64,000 nt of DNA from Marisa cornuarietis (taxonomy: Eukaryota > Mollusca > Gastropoda > Architaenioglossa > Ampullariidae). The stretch lies in the NCBI GenBank assembly GCA_004794655.1, contig SMMW01000622.1, forward strand, positions 10,606,501-10,670,500, read 5' to 3'. Both the position numbers and the translations under genes were made by a program. The notes under the pieces are model-generated. The model was not told the origin of the DNA, did not search any database, and saw only the letters and a list, made by a program, of their open reading frames with translations. Positions 13,401-27,188 of this stretch are shown in pieces (within the stretch, counting starts at the first letter, position 1; every line of letters begins with the position of its first letter).

Positions 13401-16400
13401 GAAACCCTGGGAAGAAGTAATTGCACCTCTTGTTTTGCACACTTTTTCAGCAACGTGGCAATTTTCTGACGTGCAGCTGTCATTTCATGAAACATATTTC
13501 ACTGCTGTTTTTTCTCGCCCATTAAATGCATCTCAAAAAGGTAAGTATTCGGTATATCACACCATTCAGTAAAACATTTACTATTTGCTGCGTTGGCGGA
13601 TTCGATCCATGCCATCAACGTCCCGTCTAGATTAAGGGGGAAGTTACTTGCAATACTCTCTGAATTACGAGCATCGGAGTCAGGTTCATTTCCTGTCTCT
13701 CCAAACACACATTTGTAAAAAGTTTTATTCAAATATCTTTCCTTTCCTATCAACGTCCAAAAGAAGTGTATATCCCTGTTATTGCGACCAGAACTCCCTC
13801 CCCTATTCTCTCTTACCTACACACGCAGCCATTGTGTGCTAAGTATGCACACACCAACACATTCTTCGTGTATGGTACTTACACACGTCCTTCCTGTTCG
13901 TGTCATTCATTTTCGTCTCCCCCTTGTCCCCTTCCTCCTCAGCACTAAATCATCACAACCCTGTGTGTCCCGTCACCTCATGACTCCCTGTGCTGGCGGG
14001 AGTTTGTCTAATAAATCTGTCGTGCGGGAGGCTCTAGTTCGTGTCCCAGACAGCCATTATATCCGATTTACATTGATCTGGCCAATCGCCACACAATTCA
14101 TCTGGGATTCTGTTCCACGTATCGCCATCGTAAATCTTGGCACGCCTGGGGCTTTTCTTGTGCATGCATGCGTGTGTTCGTGCGGGTAAGGATATAGTGC
14201 GCGCGCATATGCAAATGTGTGTATATATATAAATATACACATTTACCTACATATGAAACTGTACGTGTCCGCATACAAACAAGCATATTATAGAGATATA
14301 TGTGTACGAGATCGTGTGCATGCCGTAGCAGTGTGTTTGTGTGCGTGCAAGCGATGCCTCCGTGCATAATGTGTGCATCGTGCGATATACATTTGTGTTA
14401 CTGTGCTCTACAAACATCACCATGCACATGCAGTCACATGAACTGACGTCAAGATTGTGCATGAATACCTTTACGTTGTGAATTCTTCAGCCAATGGGAG
14501 AGCTGGAAATATACGTTAATTAGGCAATATTGACGTCACAATTACTTTGATCTCTTTCTACGCACAGTGATGGCGATGTTTGTCGGTTTGTATCTCGAGA
14601 ACGGAAGAGAAGGGAATGAACATTCCCCCAGATTTTGGAAGAAGTATATTGTACTGAGCTTTATCCACCAATAAGAAAAAAATGCATACCTCACTAGTTC
14701 TTTAAGCTACATAAGTACAGGCTGTACTGACGTGGTTACTTTGTTATTATGTGTGTCCTGTGATTCACTGTCGAGGTTCATCGCCTGTTTCCCATCTGAC
14801 AGTCCTCGTTCAGACACTTGTATCTACTGTTTGTCTTTTTTGTGTGTAAACTAAACGAAGAAGGTTTTGTGTGTCTGTCATTAGGTTTTTTTTAAAATTT
14901 TGTTTCGTAACAGCCCCCTCTCGCTCACACATATTCGTCCCTTCAGTTTCACAGGCTGGCGGTTTGTTACTTAATGGGCCACGATATGGAGCCGACGGTA
15001 GCGCCCCCCCTAGGCGAGCGACGTAATTTCTAGCGCCAGGATGGCCAGAAACGGACTGGCAGAACCTCAGCCGAAGGCAAGCAGTCAAGCGTCTGGACTT
15101 TTTTCTATTATTCTTTTTTTTTGTGCAGTTTTTTTCCAAGCAAGAATTACAAGCTTTCTCTATCTTCAAAGGCCGGTCTTATTACGCTCCCATGGCGCAT
15201 GCGCCGATGAGGCTGGCAAGCGCAAGCAGCGCTACAACCGTTTCTTTGCGCGAGTATAAAAAAGGAGGAGAGATGGTGGGGGGGGGTGTTAGGCAGTGTG
15301 GCTCTTGGGATATAAACTCGATCCGCATTACAAACGGCGGCCCACTCGAGCCGAACAGGCGTTTCGTGGCCGCCCGTTTCAGTCACCAGAGGAGGAAACC
15401 ATACACGCATGTTGCCAGCAGCGCTTTGATGCAAACATGAAAACATGGAAAACGCGGAAACCAAAGCGGGTGGAATGAGTTCGCTCCCTGGTCTCCCCCT
15501 ACTCTCTCTCCCTAGTTGTCGCTCTTCCCCTTTCTCATCCGTCAATTTTAAGTCAAAGCGTGCATCAAGCAAACTGTTCTGCAAAAAAAAAAAAAAAAAA
15601 ACAACAGCACAAACTCTAATGACCTGCACAGCCTGCTGTAAAACAGAAATCCACCAAAAACACCCCCCCCCCTTCAAAAAAAAAAAAACCAACAAAAAAT
15701 CAACAACCAAGAAACAAAAACATGGACGTAGGGTTCTGCGTGAAAAGGCCCCAAACGTCAGGTGACATCTGATACACTGTGATTGTAGTAATACGTCGGC
15801 AGGTAACTGCGAATTTTCAACTTTTTAGGATCGTGCTCGTAACTAGAAGTTATGGTGTTTTGGTTTGAATATATCATATTTTTAAACACATTTCAAGCCT
15901 GCTTTCTTTGGCTTTCATCTTGGAAAGTTTCTAAATTAATTTTAATTCTAAAAAATATTAACTACGTGTGGACGTGATATGATGAACCAGTTTTTATACA
16001 CATGAGAATAACATCAGCTCTGCTGTTTCTCTGGGATGGCGGAGATGAAAGTTCTCACTGCATGTTGACAATGCAACAAACCTTGGTGCACTGTCTAGCC
16101 ACTGCCCAACCTCCAGCGATGTATTACAACAACAACAACAACAACAATAATAATAATAATAATAATATGCAATGTCGGCTGTAGATGATTTTGTTCAGTT
16201 GTAAACTAGGCGGACTAGAAGTTTCATATCAGTCACAAATAATTCAAAATCACCTTGAGAACAGTGTTGTAAAACTTAAGCGACAATGTGTGTGAGGCAA
16301 CGAACAATGAGTATAAAATGTAAATCAATTTAGGCAAACAATGAACACTGCAGCAACATAACATGATTTTCAACAAATCACCGAACACTTAGCACATCGA

Positions 16401-19400
16401 CCAGCTGACAGAACTACGAACTGCATAGGGGCGATCTTTTAAAAACGTTTTTAACTTTGCTTCTTGAGAACAGTTTTAAGTCTTAGAAACATGCAACTGG
16501 CCCCAGTGCCCATACATAATTCATGAAACATTTACTCTACTGGTACTTTACCCTAGCTGGGTAAGTCGGCTTAACTCAGTCAGCGACTAAAACCCCGTAT
16601 TTATGGACTCTGGGTAGACCTACATAAGTCATCTTTAGCAGCTGGTAATTTAACAGAGAAGCCCCCGCTCCCTCTTCCGATAACTTTCTCCCCACAGCTT
16701 AATAGATATAGTGGTGATTGATTTATTTCAACAGAAGCGAACACGGAATTTTTCTAGAAATAACAAACAAACAGGACAGACATGGTACAGAACTGTTTGA
16801 TATGAATTATTGAATTCATATAAAATATTGAATTCATAATAGTAGCAGAAACCATCAAATAAGAAGCTGAATAGCGCAAAATAGGATTTTCCCGTCGGTC
16901 ATTTTGTTTTGAAATGAAAAAACATTTAGTCGTCTAAAACCTGTTAGAGAAACATCAATTAGAGTAAATACATTTCCACAGCTCCTTGCTGTCTTTTAGG
17001 ACTTTAAAAAGTTTGTCCTTTGAGTTTATAATTTCCCGCCACAGCCTTTGATCCACAAACACATGCGCAATGCCACCTTCTCCTCGGGAATCTCCCCTCG
17101 TCTTTAATAAATATACTGGTCGTTAGATAACCACCTTCTTACTGGCTGATGAATCGGAAATTAGACTGCCTGTTGTGCTAACCAGTAAGTCCCTTGTCCA
17201 AGTTTTTACCCACATTTGAACTGCTGATGTCCATGAATACGATCCTTAACATAAACCCCCACCCCAGGGTTTGTTCTACCTTCCCTAAATTGCCTACAGG
17301 TCTAGCAAGCCCTCTGTAACCGCAGCCGAGGACTATTCACAAGACAGGGTCTCGTAGATTTTTAATCGACCTCCAAGGTGAGAGGCTGCTTCCAGGTATC
17401 GGACTAAGTGACACTTCCGGTCTCTAATTAAGCCTTGCGTAAGGTTACCGCTATTTCATCATTACTTGATGACGACGACTTACCTGTCCAGGTGAAAGGC
17501 TGCGATCTCAGCGTGGTGTCTCTCGAAGTCAGCGAAGTAGAAGTGATCAGGAAGCGTCTCTGTGTTGCGCGGGAACCTGTTGCATAGTTACAGGTGGAAT
17601 GGGTAATCCACTACTATCAGGTAAAACAGAGAAGAAACAAAAAATCGACACTACAGTCCAATTCTGTATAATGGAAAGTTTAACTCCCTTGATCTCGAGT
17701 TATAAAATACGACGATTACATTAACTTTATTATATAGTCATAGGAGCCTAAGCATCAATTCTTATATTGACAGGTAACAGTCCAAAGGTGAAGAGAAAAC
17801 CTAGTTGGCAATGTGCTAAGCGGGAGCCTGAGGGAAGACACCTGTGAGCCGCCACCACGAAATGAGTCTTAAGTAGCACAGAGCAGTTTCGCAGTAGAGG
17901 TCCAGAAAGATGATTAGGGTCAACTCTTTAAAAATGTATTTCTTGGTTATTAAGCAAACACAAAGAAATGTAGAATCAACAAACCGGAAGAGAAATGAAT
18001 ACAGAAAGTATACATTTAAATGAGACAATTAGTCTGGATGTAGGATACCGTTTCTAAATGTAAATGAACGATGAAACTCTGGCTTCCGATTCTTTCAACA
18101 GCTTTAGTTTTGCTCAGGCCGGGCTAATTAAAACAAGAAGACGGAGCGAAAGAGTGGGGAGAAGAAGGGGAGGGAGGGGAAAGAGAGAGAGAAGGCTGCT
18201 CACGACTTCCGGTCTAGATTAAGGGCCCCGTCATTCTACATACGCCTCGTGTAAGTGAGCTCTGCCATGCACAAGGGGCGAGTACTGGCGATGTCTGTGG
18301 GATTCGTCTACCCTGTCATCGCCGAGTTCGCTGTTTAATGCAAACTGCCGACACGGCCACCGCAATGTCTGTTCCAGACAGACGCGCCGCCAGGAAATAG
18401 TTCTCTCGGGACTAGGGTAACACTGCAGTTCAAGCTTCTGCCTTCTCTTCCCCTACACTCCCCCCCCCCACAATTCTCTCCCAATTCCGTCTCCCCAAAT
18501 AGACTAGATGAAGTTACTTTATGTACATAAGCTGCCCAATAATGTAAAAAAATATACAAATTTCCACAGATCAGATCAGTGACAAGAATTATAGTTTTAC
18601 TGTCAGGTGATGATGGTACCTGAAGTTTCTGTTGCTGCTGAGAGCAAATAGCCGTAAAATCTTTCCCGAAAGTTTTCACAACCTTGCTTCGGCTCTGACC
18701 TGCCCCTAACTTTGAACTTGCTTTACTTTATTTGAACCAATAAGTATATTACGTCCCTGCTTTATTATTAGGTTGTACGGGGGCAGCTTTATACGAAACA
18801 TTTATGACAGATTTGTTTCCTTTTTGCGAAGCTAGTTATCGTAATGTTAATGCCTATATACGGAGAAGGATTCGTTAGGGATCGTTTCCCAAACCTTCTT
18901 TATGTTTATTATAGTTGGGGATAGGGGTAGGAGGGGGAACTTCGCGGTATATGATTTAAAAATCACCAGATGTTTCCCCACTCCGAACAATGCTCAGCTG
19001 TTGCAGGCCAACGAGTGACAGACTTGTGTCTTGGCAAGAACTTTCTAAGCTTTTATTCAAAGTATGATTTGTAATGTCACAACACGTGCCTCGTGTTTGC
19101 ATGCTTGGCTGCTCGAGCTACTCTTGGTGTTTGAAGTCTGATCCGCTTTCATCTGCACCTCATGGAACGCCGGGCATTTTACGAGGACCGTCTGTTGCAG
19201 TGGTTAGTTGGATACTGTTGCGCGCGCACCTCACATCAGCAGACGCAAACTTCCGGCATGTTCTCTCACAACCGGCCGTCAGCAGTGGTAAGGTTCCTGG
19301 GTGGTTTGCCGCAAGTTTGCGAACGTCTGGTTGCGATTCTGCAGCATTACTAAAGTCACTATTATGGCCTGTAGGTCTTGTTTTGCCATGTACAGCTTAG

Positions 19401-21619
19401 AAATCTTCTTGACTGAATTGTTCTTCATTTGCTCTTTTTTTCTGTTGAATCATAAGACATCGTTTGATATCGCTCTGCTGATGTGTTTTGTTTGCAAATG
19501 AGCGTTAAGGGTTGAACGTAACCAAAGGAACAACCGATAATTCTACCCCCTCCAACACTCACACACACTTTTGAGTTTGGTCTGTTATAAAACCCTAACA
19601 GATTTGACCGTATCTGGTACACACAGGTGAAAATCAGTTTTAAAATATTCACGCGTTGAAAGCGGATGGTTTTAGCACGCAATACTCACAAAAGAGTGCG
19701 TGGGTTCAGTACGTGGGTGCGAAAATCGACAAGCATCTTTTGATTATATTTCTTTTGGTATGGTTGTGAAGCAAATTACAGAACTTTGCCCACAGAAAGT
19801 AGATTTTGTTTTAATCATCACATTCTTCGGCGACTGGGTAAAATCATTTCTATAGGTGCTGCGTGTTAACAGCTGCTCGCTGGGACGATCTGTCAAAGTC
19901 ACGAGACATTAGTTTTCCCATCTCGTCTTTCTCATTCGAGTTCTGCACGACAGAACCGTTTCGATTCCCGTTAGACAGCGAGCGCAATATGATTAATACA
20001 TGCCAACGTCCACAAATAGCCCAGCAAGCGTTATCGCAATTGCTTTACGTGATCACAACGTGATTCACACGTAGACGCGCGCGACTACGTCCAAAACCTG
20101 CCGTGTTGCCACAGCGAAGATGACGACAAACTACTGCAGCCGTCTGAAGATGAAACAATGAAACGGCCTGCACCTCTTTCTTCTCTCGCCAATCTGTCAG
20201 GTCGATCGAACGGGGGAAGAACAGGAACGCTGGCTGAATGGTTAGGTGTACTGGGTTCTGCAGCAATTTCGTCTACAGCCGTGCACGTCCCCAACCGAAA
20301 TACTACGCATCTCAGCAGTCCACGGAAAATAGGCTACCAGGGGGAAAGCCATGCAATTTCATATGACGGTCACCTGGGGGATTTGCTTTCATAAGGAGAC
20401 GAATTACACTTTGATTTCCAGAGCGGGAGGAAAAAAGAGCGTTTGTGCTGGCTACTTGAAGCGAGAGAAGCGATCGTCACAAGCAAGACAAAGTCATTGA
20501 CACTGAGAATGTGCTTCAGTGTATGAGGTCGGGACCTCGTTCGTCGACTTGGGCGACAGCCTTTGTTATTACCTGGGCTGGTCAAGAAATAGCCACCTAA
20601 GAGTTTGTGAGAGTTCAAGGTAAACGAAGTTGATGTTTCCACATGTCTGCCAATAAGGCGATGAGAGAAAGAAAAATAAGAAAGAGAAACTTGGATGGAA
20701 GAGACAAAAATAGACATAAATGTATATGATTTATTGAAATGTAACCAAGAAAGGGAAGATATGACGTGGATGAAAAAAAACAGATATTGAATATGCAGCG
20801 GGATTACAGATGAATGTGTTTTACAGAAATCTGCATAAAGGGGGACACAAATCCGCCAGTAGATCGACAGTTCACGTCCTAACCAAAGACGCCTACATGC
20901 CAAGATTCCCGCCATTACAACAATGGACAGACAGACGGCACGCATCAATAAATGAATAAGCAGACAAAAAGCGACTTGTAAAGGCTTCGTCAAAACTTAC
21001 TGCTTACCTCATTGGCTTAAACAGCGCCTGTCCTTCATCTTCAAAAGTTACGAGTAGTTTGAGTTGGGTTCCCCCCTCTTTTTGCTCTGTTGACACAGCA
21101 GTACCAGTCCATCTTAGGCAAGCGATAAAGGAGAGTTTAGATCTTCTCACACCTCTCCTTCTTCGACTTTTTTTCCAGTCTAGTCTCTCTCTCTCTCTGC
21201 CCACTTTCCCTTCCTCCCTCATAGACACAAACACAAAACTTGACATACCTATATCTATAACCTCTTTGGTGACCATGTCCTCAAGTAGGTTTCCAACAGC
21301 TGGATCATCCGGGTCATACAAAAAATGCTGATGGATTCCTACGTGAAACTTTTCCCAGTTGGTCATCCTGGAAGGCAAATGACACACAGTTTTAAATACC
21401 ACACCACACATCTATCCCTGTCTTATGTGATCCAGGTCAAAAGCATTCCGATTCGTACATGCATAACATTCAGGCCACTCTTATAAAAAATTTTTTGGCT
21501 GTGACTATTAATCCTGAAGTTCAACAGAAAGTCATCGAGGCCATAAAATACTGAGAATGGAAAAGGGCGGGCAGAGAACCCCAAATATGGGAACTCCTGC
21601 TCAAGAGAAGTAGCCAGCT

Positions 21620-21678
<59 letters not shown>

Positions 21679-24600
21679 TCATGTTTTGTTTGCTTGCCGA
21701 TGCGTGCATAATCTGAGTCTGTCTTCCTGTTTCTCTCTTTGTGTGTGTGTGTGTGTGCGCGCGCGCGCGCGTAGGGTACAACAGAAATCTTATCGTGCTT
21801 TCCTCTCCTGCCCACACCAAAATACAAAATAATTCATTTAAAATGTGGGCGGTCTTTTCTCTCTCTCTCTCTCAACAGGAGACATTTTCGGTTTCGTTTT
21901 TTCTTTTTCTTTTCTTTTTTTCTTTTTTGGTCAACGGTCTATCATGGAAACAATCACCGTAAAAGCTGGCGCGCATCTGACGTTACTCCGAGATGGTGAG
22001 CTGCATGTACTCGCACAATTAACATTCACAACGAAATAGAAGTTGACAAACGCCACTTCGGCAGTATCGTCTTCGTGCACGAAAAACATCAACACCTACC
22101 CGTTTAGCTTGTTGAGCACAGGTGTGCTCGTGCCTTTTTTCTATTTTTTTTTAAACACAGACTCCGTTTGCCAAGACTGCAAATTAATAGCTGCCAAGTT
22201 AACTTTCTAAAAACTATTCACACTTGCTAGTCAAAGTGAGAAAAGGAACACTGAGCATCTGCTAAAGACGAACGGACAACTTGTATATACAAAGATTATT
22301 TTTACAGGGGTTAGTGAGAACTTAATATTGAGAAGACCTGACTACTAGCGAGCCAGACAAACAGTTATGTCTGAGACGGGACGGACAAAAGACGAGAGGG
22401 AGAGGGGAACCAGAAAATTTGAGACTGTGCATATGTGAGTTAGCTGTGCTGGCCTAAGAATATAAAAATACGTTCACGAAATATTTGCACATTCTGTCCG
22501 CAATAAACAAATGGTGGTCGCTACAACATGCAATTTTTCAAAACCGAAAATATGCGACTAAGTGCTGATTAAACTGGTTGATAAAGGGAAGACAGCGCGT
22601 GTCTGTACGGAGCAGCTTTAGTTTTTTTTTTGAACTGGCAAAGTTCAAACCCATTGATGTTTTTGATATTTTATAATTCCACAGACGGGGTTTCTAGAAC
22701 CATGACTGGGTTTTAACTAAGCATCCAACTGATAGGAAAATATTTCGTCTCAGCTACGATGCGACTCCATAACAGGAAACTGATGGCAAAGAGAATGAAA
22801 AAGACGACTGATCAGACGACTGTCGTCTGCCTCTCTGCAACCTCCGACGTTGTGCAACCTAAATCTCCAGAATTTTAAACAATGCCGAAAGACCGACTGT
22901 CCTCCCACACCGGCCCTCTGGCAGCAAAGACCTAGACAAGAAGGATCGGCGCACCTTCCACAAGGGGGGGGGGGAGCGGGGGAGCAATATCCCCGATCAC
23001 GAACCGATAACTCTCCGTTCAAACAAAGACCTCCGAGCCACAGACACGAGCAGAGTGCCCATCGAACACTCACTTCCGGTACTCCTGGACGCATCAAGAA
23101 CGTTCGAAAAAAGCTGCTTCCCCCCGCCTCAACGGAACTACCTAGAAATGTACTTTAGAAATTAAGTTTCTCTACGAGCCATCGTTCGATGGGGCCTGGG
23201 GGCTGACAGGTTCAGCAGACACACAGCGCCAGTCATGCAACAGAGAGTAGTTTTGCGTGTACCGGCGACGTGGGAAAGAGTTGGTGGCTGGAAGTGGGGG
23301 GGGGAGGGGCAGAGATTTGCTGACGGGTCTCTAATGTTGGTGCAAGTTTTACTTACATACATATAAATAAAGGAATCGTTTTTACCGATTTGTATAATCG
23401 TGTATCCAAAGCATAAAATTTAATAATACTGATTGGGTTTTAACAGACGGGGCCTGATTTCTCTTCCCCACTCTCCACCGCCGCCCCCAAATTGTCCTCT
23501 CCTAGCATAAACAACACTGGTTGTATCTCCTTCTCTAGTCGCGAAGTTGAGTGAAGCTAAATACCATTCTCTCTCTCTTACCATACGATCCAAATAATGT
23601 GTGCATGTGTTTTTCATTTTTTAAACACACTGGGAAAATAATATTTGGTTTGTTAATAAAGCTGCTTAAGGTCTATACTAGCGAACAAACCTCAGCTTGG
23701 TCTAAAATTTTAAAAAAAATGCGTAGGCAATACCATATTTTAAAAACAAAGGTAAAGGTAATTCCCTAGCCTTTGGAACTGAGATGATGAGATCGCACTA
23801 ATCTCGAGATCAACGTCTTGTTACGTCAGTGTCTATCTCTCCCTCGCCGTGTTTCCTTCCCACCCGTCTACGGTGTCGGGTATTCATTTAACAGCTTGAC
23901 CAGCTGCGGCTACGTGCCTCGGACACCGTGCTCGAAACACCCGCTTATTGCCTTCCGCTACCCGCTTTCACATTGTTAAAAACTAAGATTTGAATCGGTT
24001 GGACTGACAGACAATGTTTTCTAACGCAGAAATAGGCATGAATGCGAGTATGAGAGGCGGGAATATATAAGGCTGCAAAAAGTAGTCAGCAGGTGAAGCC
24101 GCCCATCAACTGAAGAAGCCAGTTCATGAAAGTAACGAGACGAACCGCCCAAACTCTGCTGTGGAATAACAAGTCGTTTTCCTTACAGGCAGGTGGGTTT
24201 CTGTAGCGGTTGTCGCAGGAATTAATTCACAAGACTACCTAAAGATAAATGCCTCTGATCCTTCCACCACTTAGCGCACGTCCACTACTATCATCGCTTA
24301 CTATATGTCCCCCTTAACATCGACTCGTGTAAGCAGTGGACCCTCCCCCCCCCCTCTCCAGTAAAAGTAGGTAAAGGGGTACGTAATGTCCTGGGGCCAG
24401 ATGCACGACACATTTTTAATGTTAAACACTTAAATCTATTTAAACATAGAATGCTTCTTAACGCGGTGCACAATACAATTTCAGAACTTTTCTAACTAAA
24501 GCTGTTTAAAATAAAGTCACATTTTAGCTCCCGTTAACACACGCTATGTAAAAATGACAGTGCCCATGGTAAATAAGCGAATAGGTAAATCTTCGTACAC

Positions 24601-25658
24601 AATGGGAGCAGAACTGCCGAATGCAATGTCTATTTGTCAAATTCAAGACTAGCAGATCAAAGTTTCATGCATGGTTGTTGAGGCGAGCACGGTGATAACA
24701 GTGGGACAGAACGCTGCATACATCACCACACCAATCGACAAGCTAGCTTAACTACTTCAAAAAGATGACAACTGCCTAGAAATCTTTTTCAAAAATGCCA
24801 CGAAAATTAATGTTAACCGATGAACATTGAAAGCGTTAATAATTGCATTTTATTTTTAATCGCATAGTTGATCTGTGATTTCGTCGTTGCAATCTCTTCA
24901 ATAAATATGGCCTTATCGGCCATATCGGCTTCTCGAGATACAAAACCGCTTAGGAAGTAAGTCGTTTTACTTTATCATGGGAACACGAGGATAGGTACCC
25001 ACAGAATATGCCGGGTAAGAACCAGTATTCATGGATTCTTGGTAGGCCTACACTAAAATAGTTTTAGCAGCCGGTGGTGTATACGGGGACCACCCAACCC
25101 CCAACCACCGATCTTCTTTCCAATAACTTCCTCACATGTTGGGGAAAAATGGCAAAGATTAGTTGTTCATCAGAAACGAACACAGAGCTTTTCTTTTAAA
25201 AAAAATGAGTTTCAAGAAAGTTGATTTATATAATGGTACATAACTGATTGGTACATTTTAGTACCGTTTGTACTATGTCGTTAATCTGAGAGTAGCAGAC
25301 GCCGTTAAAAAAATGAAACTGAAAATCCCAACAGACATGAGGCCTTTTGGGTCCTACCCCCTCCTCCATCAAATAAACGTTAATTAATATTTTAGTCGTC
25401 TGTTATTTGCACGAGGAGCATCATTTGGCCAGCTTCTTGCTTGCTTTTGTTTCGGTTATTATAATGTTTCTCGTTTTGGTTGCATGTTTCCCGACTCGCC
25501 CTTTCACTGAAGAACGCATGCGTAATAGCAGCCTTTAACGGGAATTCTCGCAGCTCGTTTCACTTACTCAATGGCTCATAAATCGTGGAAAACAGTTTTG
25601 CCTGTTGGGTTATCTTAACTCACGGAAAAATGTTCGCAACCGATAATTAGTTACTGAT

Positions 25659-25714
<56 letters not shown>

Positions 25715-27150
25715 AATAATAATGAAGATTTGACATCATGTATTGAACACAACGCACGATAGTTGTTTTCGTGTTCAGAATAATTAAACCAACTTTGGAC
25801 CATGTTGGGACCACTCATCTCAAAATGATAGTTACCGAGCAAGACGAAGGCTTCAGAAATGGCGTTTGTCTTGGTTTTGTTCTTACTCTCTGATGAGTGA
25901 ATGGATGACCGGTTGATATCATTATTGTTGTCGGATGCGTTGATTGGTAGTTTATTTATTACCATTTCTTGTTTTGTGTGGATGAGTGATATTGTAGCTT
26001 TTATTACTGACGTGCTCTGGATCACAAGGATCAATAAAGTATCAGTAATTTCTGAAATTAATAAAACACGGGCCACGTGTTGCCATCAAAAAAGAAAACA
26101 TTACCGACGGATGAAATTGTTTTTAATTCTCACTTCGCTGTCATGAAGTTGAAATGTAATGTTGTGCAGTAACCAACACACCAACTTCAAAAAACAAACT
26201 TCACGTGCGACTTTGTTAGTTCACAGAAGCACAACGTCAACAGCGATGAAGCAGTATGCCTAACGACAGAGGTCACGCGGATTGGCTGGTTCCTGCACAT
26301 GGTTTGAGGGTTGGCAGCCTCTAGGGGAATATCAATAGCCCGCAGGCACTCACACATCTTTCACTCTTATTACCTTCACGCGGGCTCTTTGATCTAATTA
26401 GCTGACGCCCACGTTCCTGGCATTTTGCGCGAGCGGACGGCACTGCGGCTGACGGATGCTAGAAAAGCGAGGGGCTCCGCGCATGCGTGGTAGATTGGAA
26501 TTTTACACGCTCCTTATGTCCAACTTTAGTTAAAATGAGGAAGTGGAGATAAAAGTTTTCTTCGACAGCAGATCGATGGCGTAAAATTACAGCAAGCATC
26601 ATTATTTTAAAGAGTAAAGAGTAAATATTTCTTCAATACACAGCAGCACGTTCAATTATTCATTGTCATGTTGCGTATGTGTTTGCTGTCATCCCTCCCC
26701 TTTAAAATCGCGAAACTAGAGTTTTTCCTTCTTATGAATGTGAAACAGTGGATGCCTGCACTGGATGAACACAGCGCCCGAGGCTATGTGCTGTCTGTTT
26801 CATTACCAATCACAAAATGATAGAGAGTGCATGCAGGTACACGCAAGCAAATAGAAGACAAGCGTTTCGTTTTCACGAAACCCTTTTTTTTCACATCTCG
26901 AGTGGGAGTGTACGTCTGCTTAGTCAGCCGTCTGGTCCACACAGCACGGATGTCAACTACAGTTGCACCTAAAGTTATGCATGGAAGGCGCCGCCCGAGT
27001 TGTCTGTCCATTTAACCTCACACCATGACGTCCCCTCCTCACCCAAATTTCGCCACCTCGGATGTAAAGCTTTCAGGTGTGTGTACTAAAGCGTATTTTG
27101 GTGGCAGTATTTCATGCACTGATTGGAAAGGTATTTTAAAGTCTCTCTCT

Positions 27151-27188
<38 letters not shown>

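Larger units (their letters stand above)
4853..17483 (-). other. Intron 4 of FAM20C (12.6 kb)
   Basis: No nested gene recognised. Contents: microsatellites near 5.2, 5.9, 6.35, 7.35, 8.6, 10.35 and 16.1 kb; two copies of repeat family A; the first copy of repeat family B; a local duplication at 6990-7185; an LTR-like segment near 12.45-12.86 kb; a 19-A run near 15583. Confidence 0.7.

Noticed and set aside
15583..15601. 19-A run as a possible processed-pseudogene tail
   Set aside because: No upstream coding similarity or flanking duplication; simple homopolymer.
19950..19985. GTTTCGATTCCCG, resembling a tRNA B box
   Set aside because: No A box at the right distance upstream and no cloverleaf pairing.
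20370..20993. 207-codon minus-strand open frame in intron 3
   Set aside because: Low coding character and unlike any known protein; the flanking FAM20C exons splice across it.
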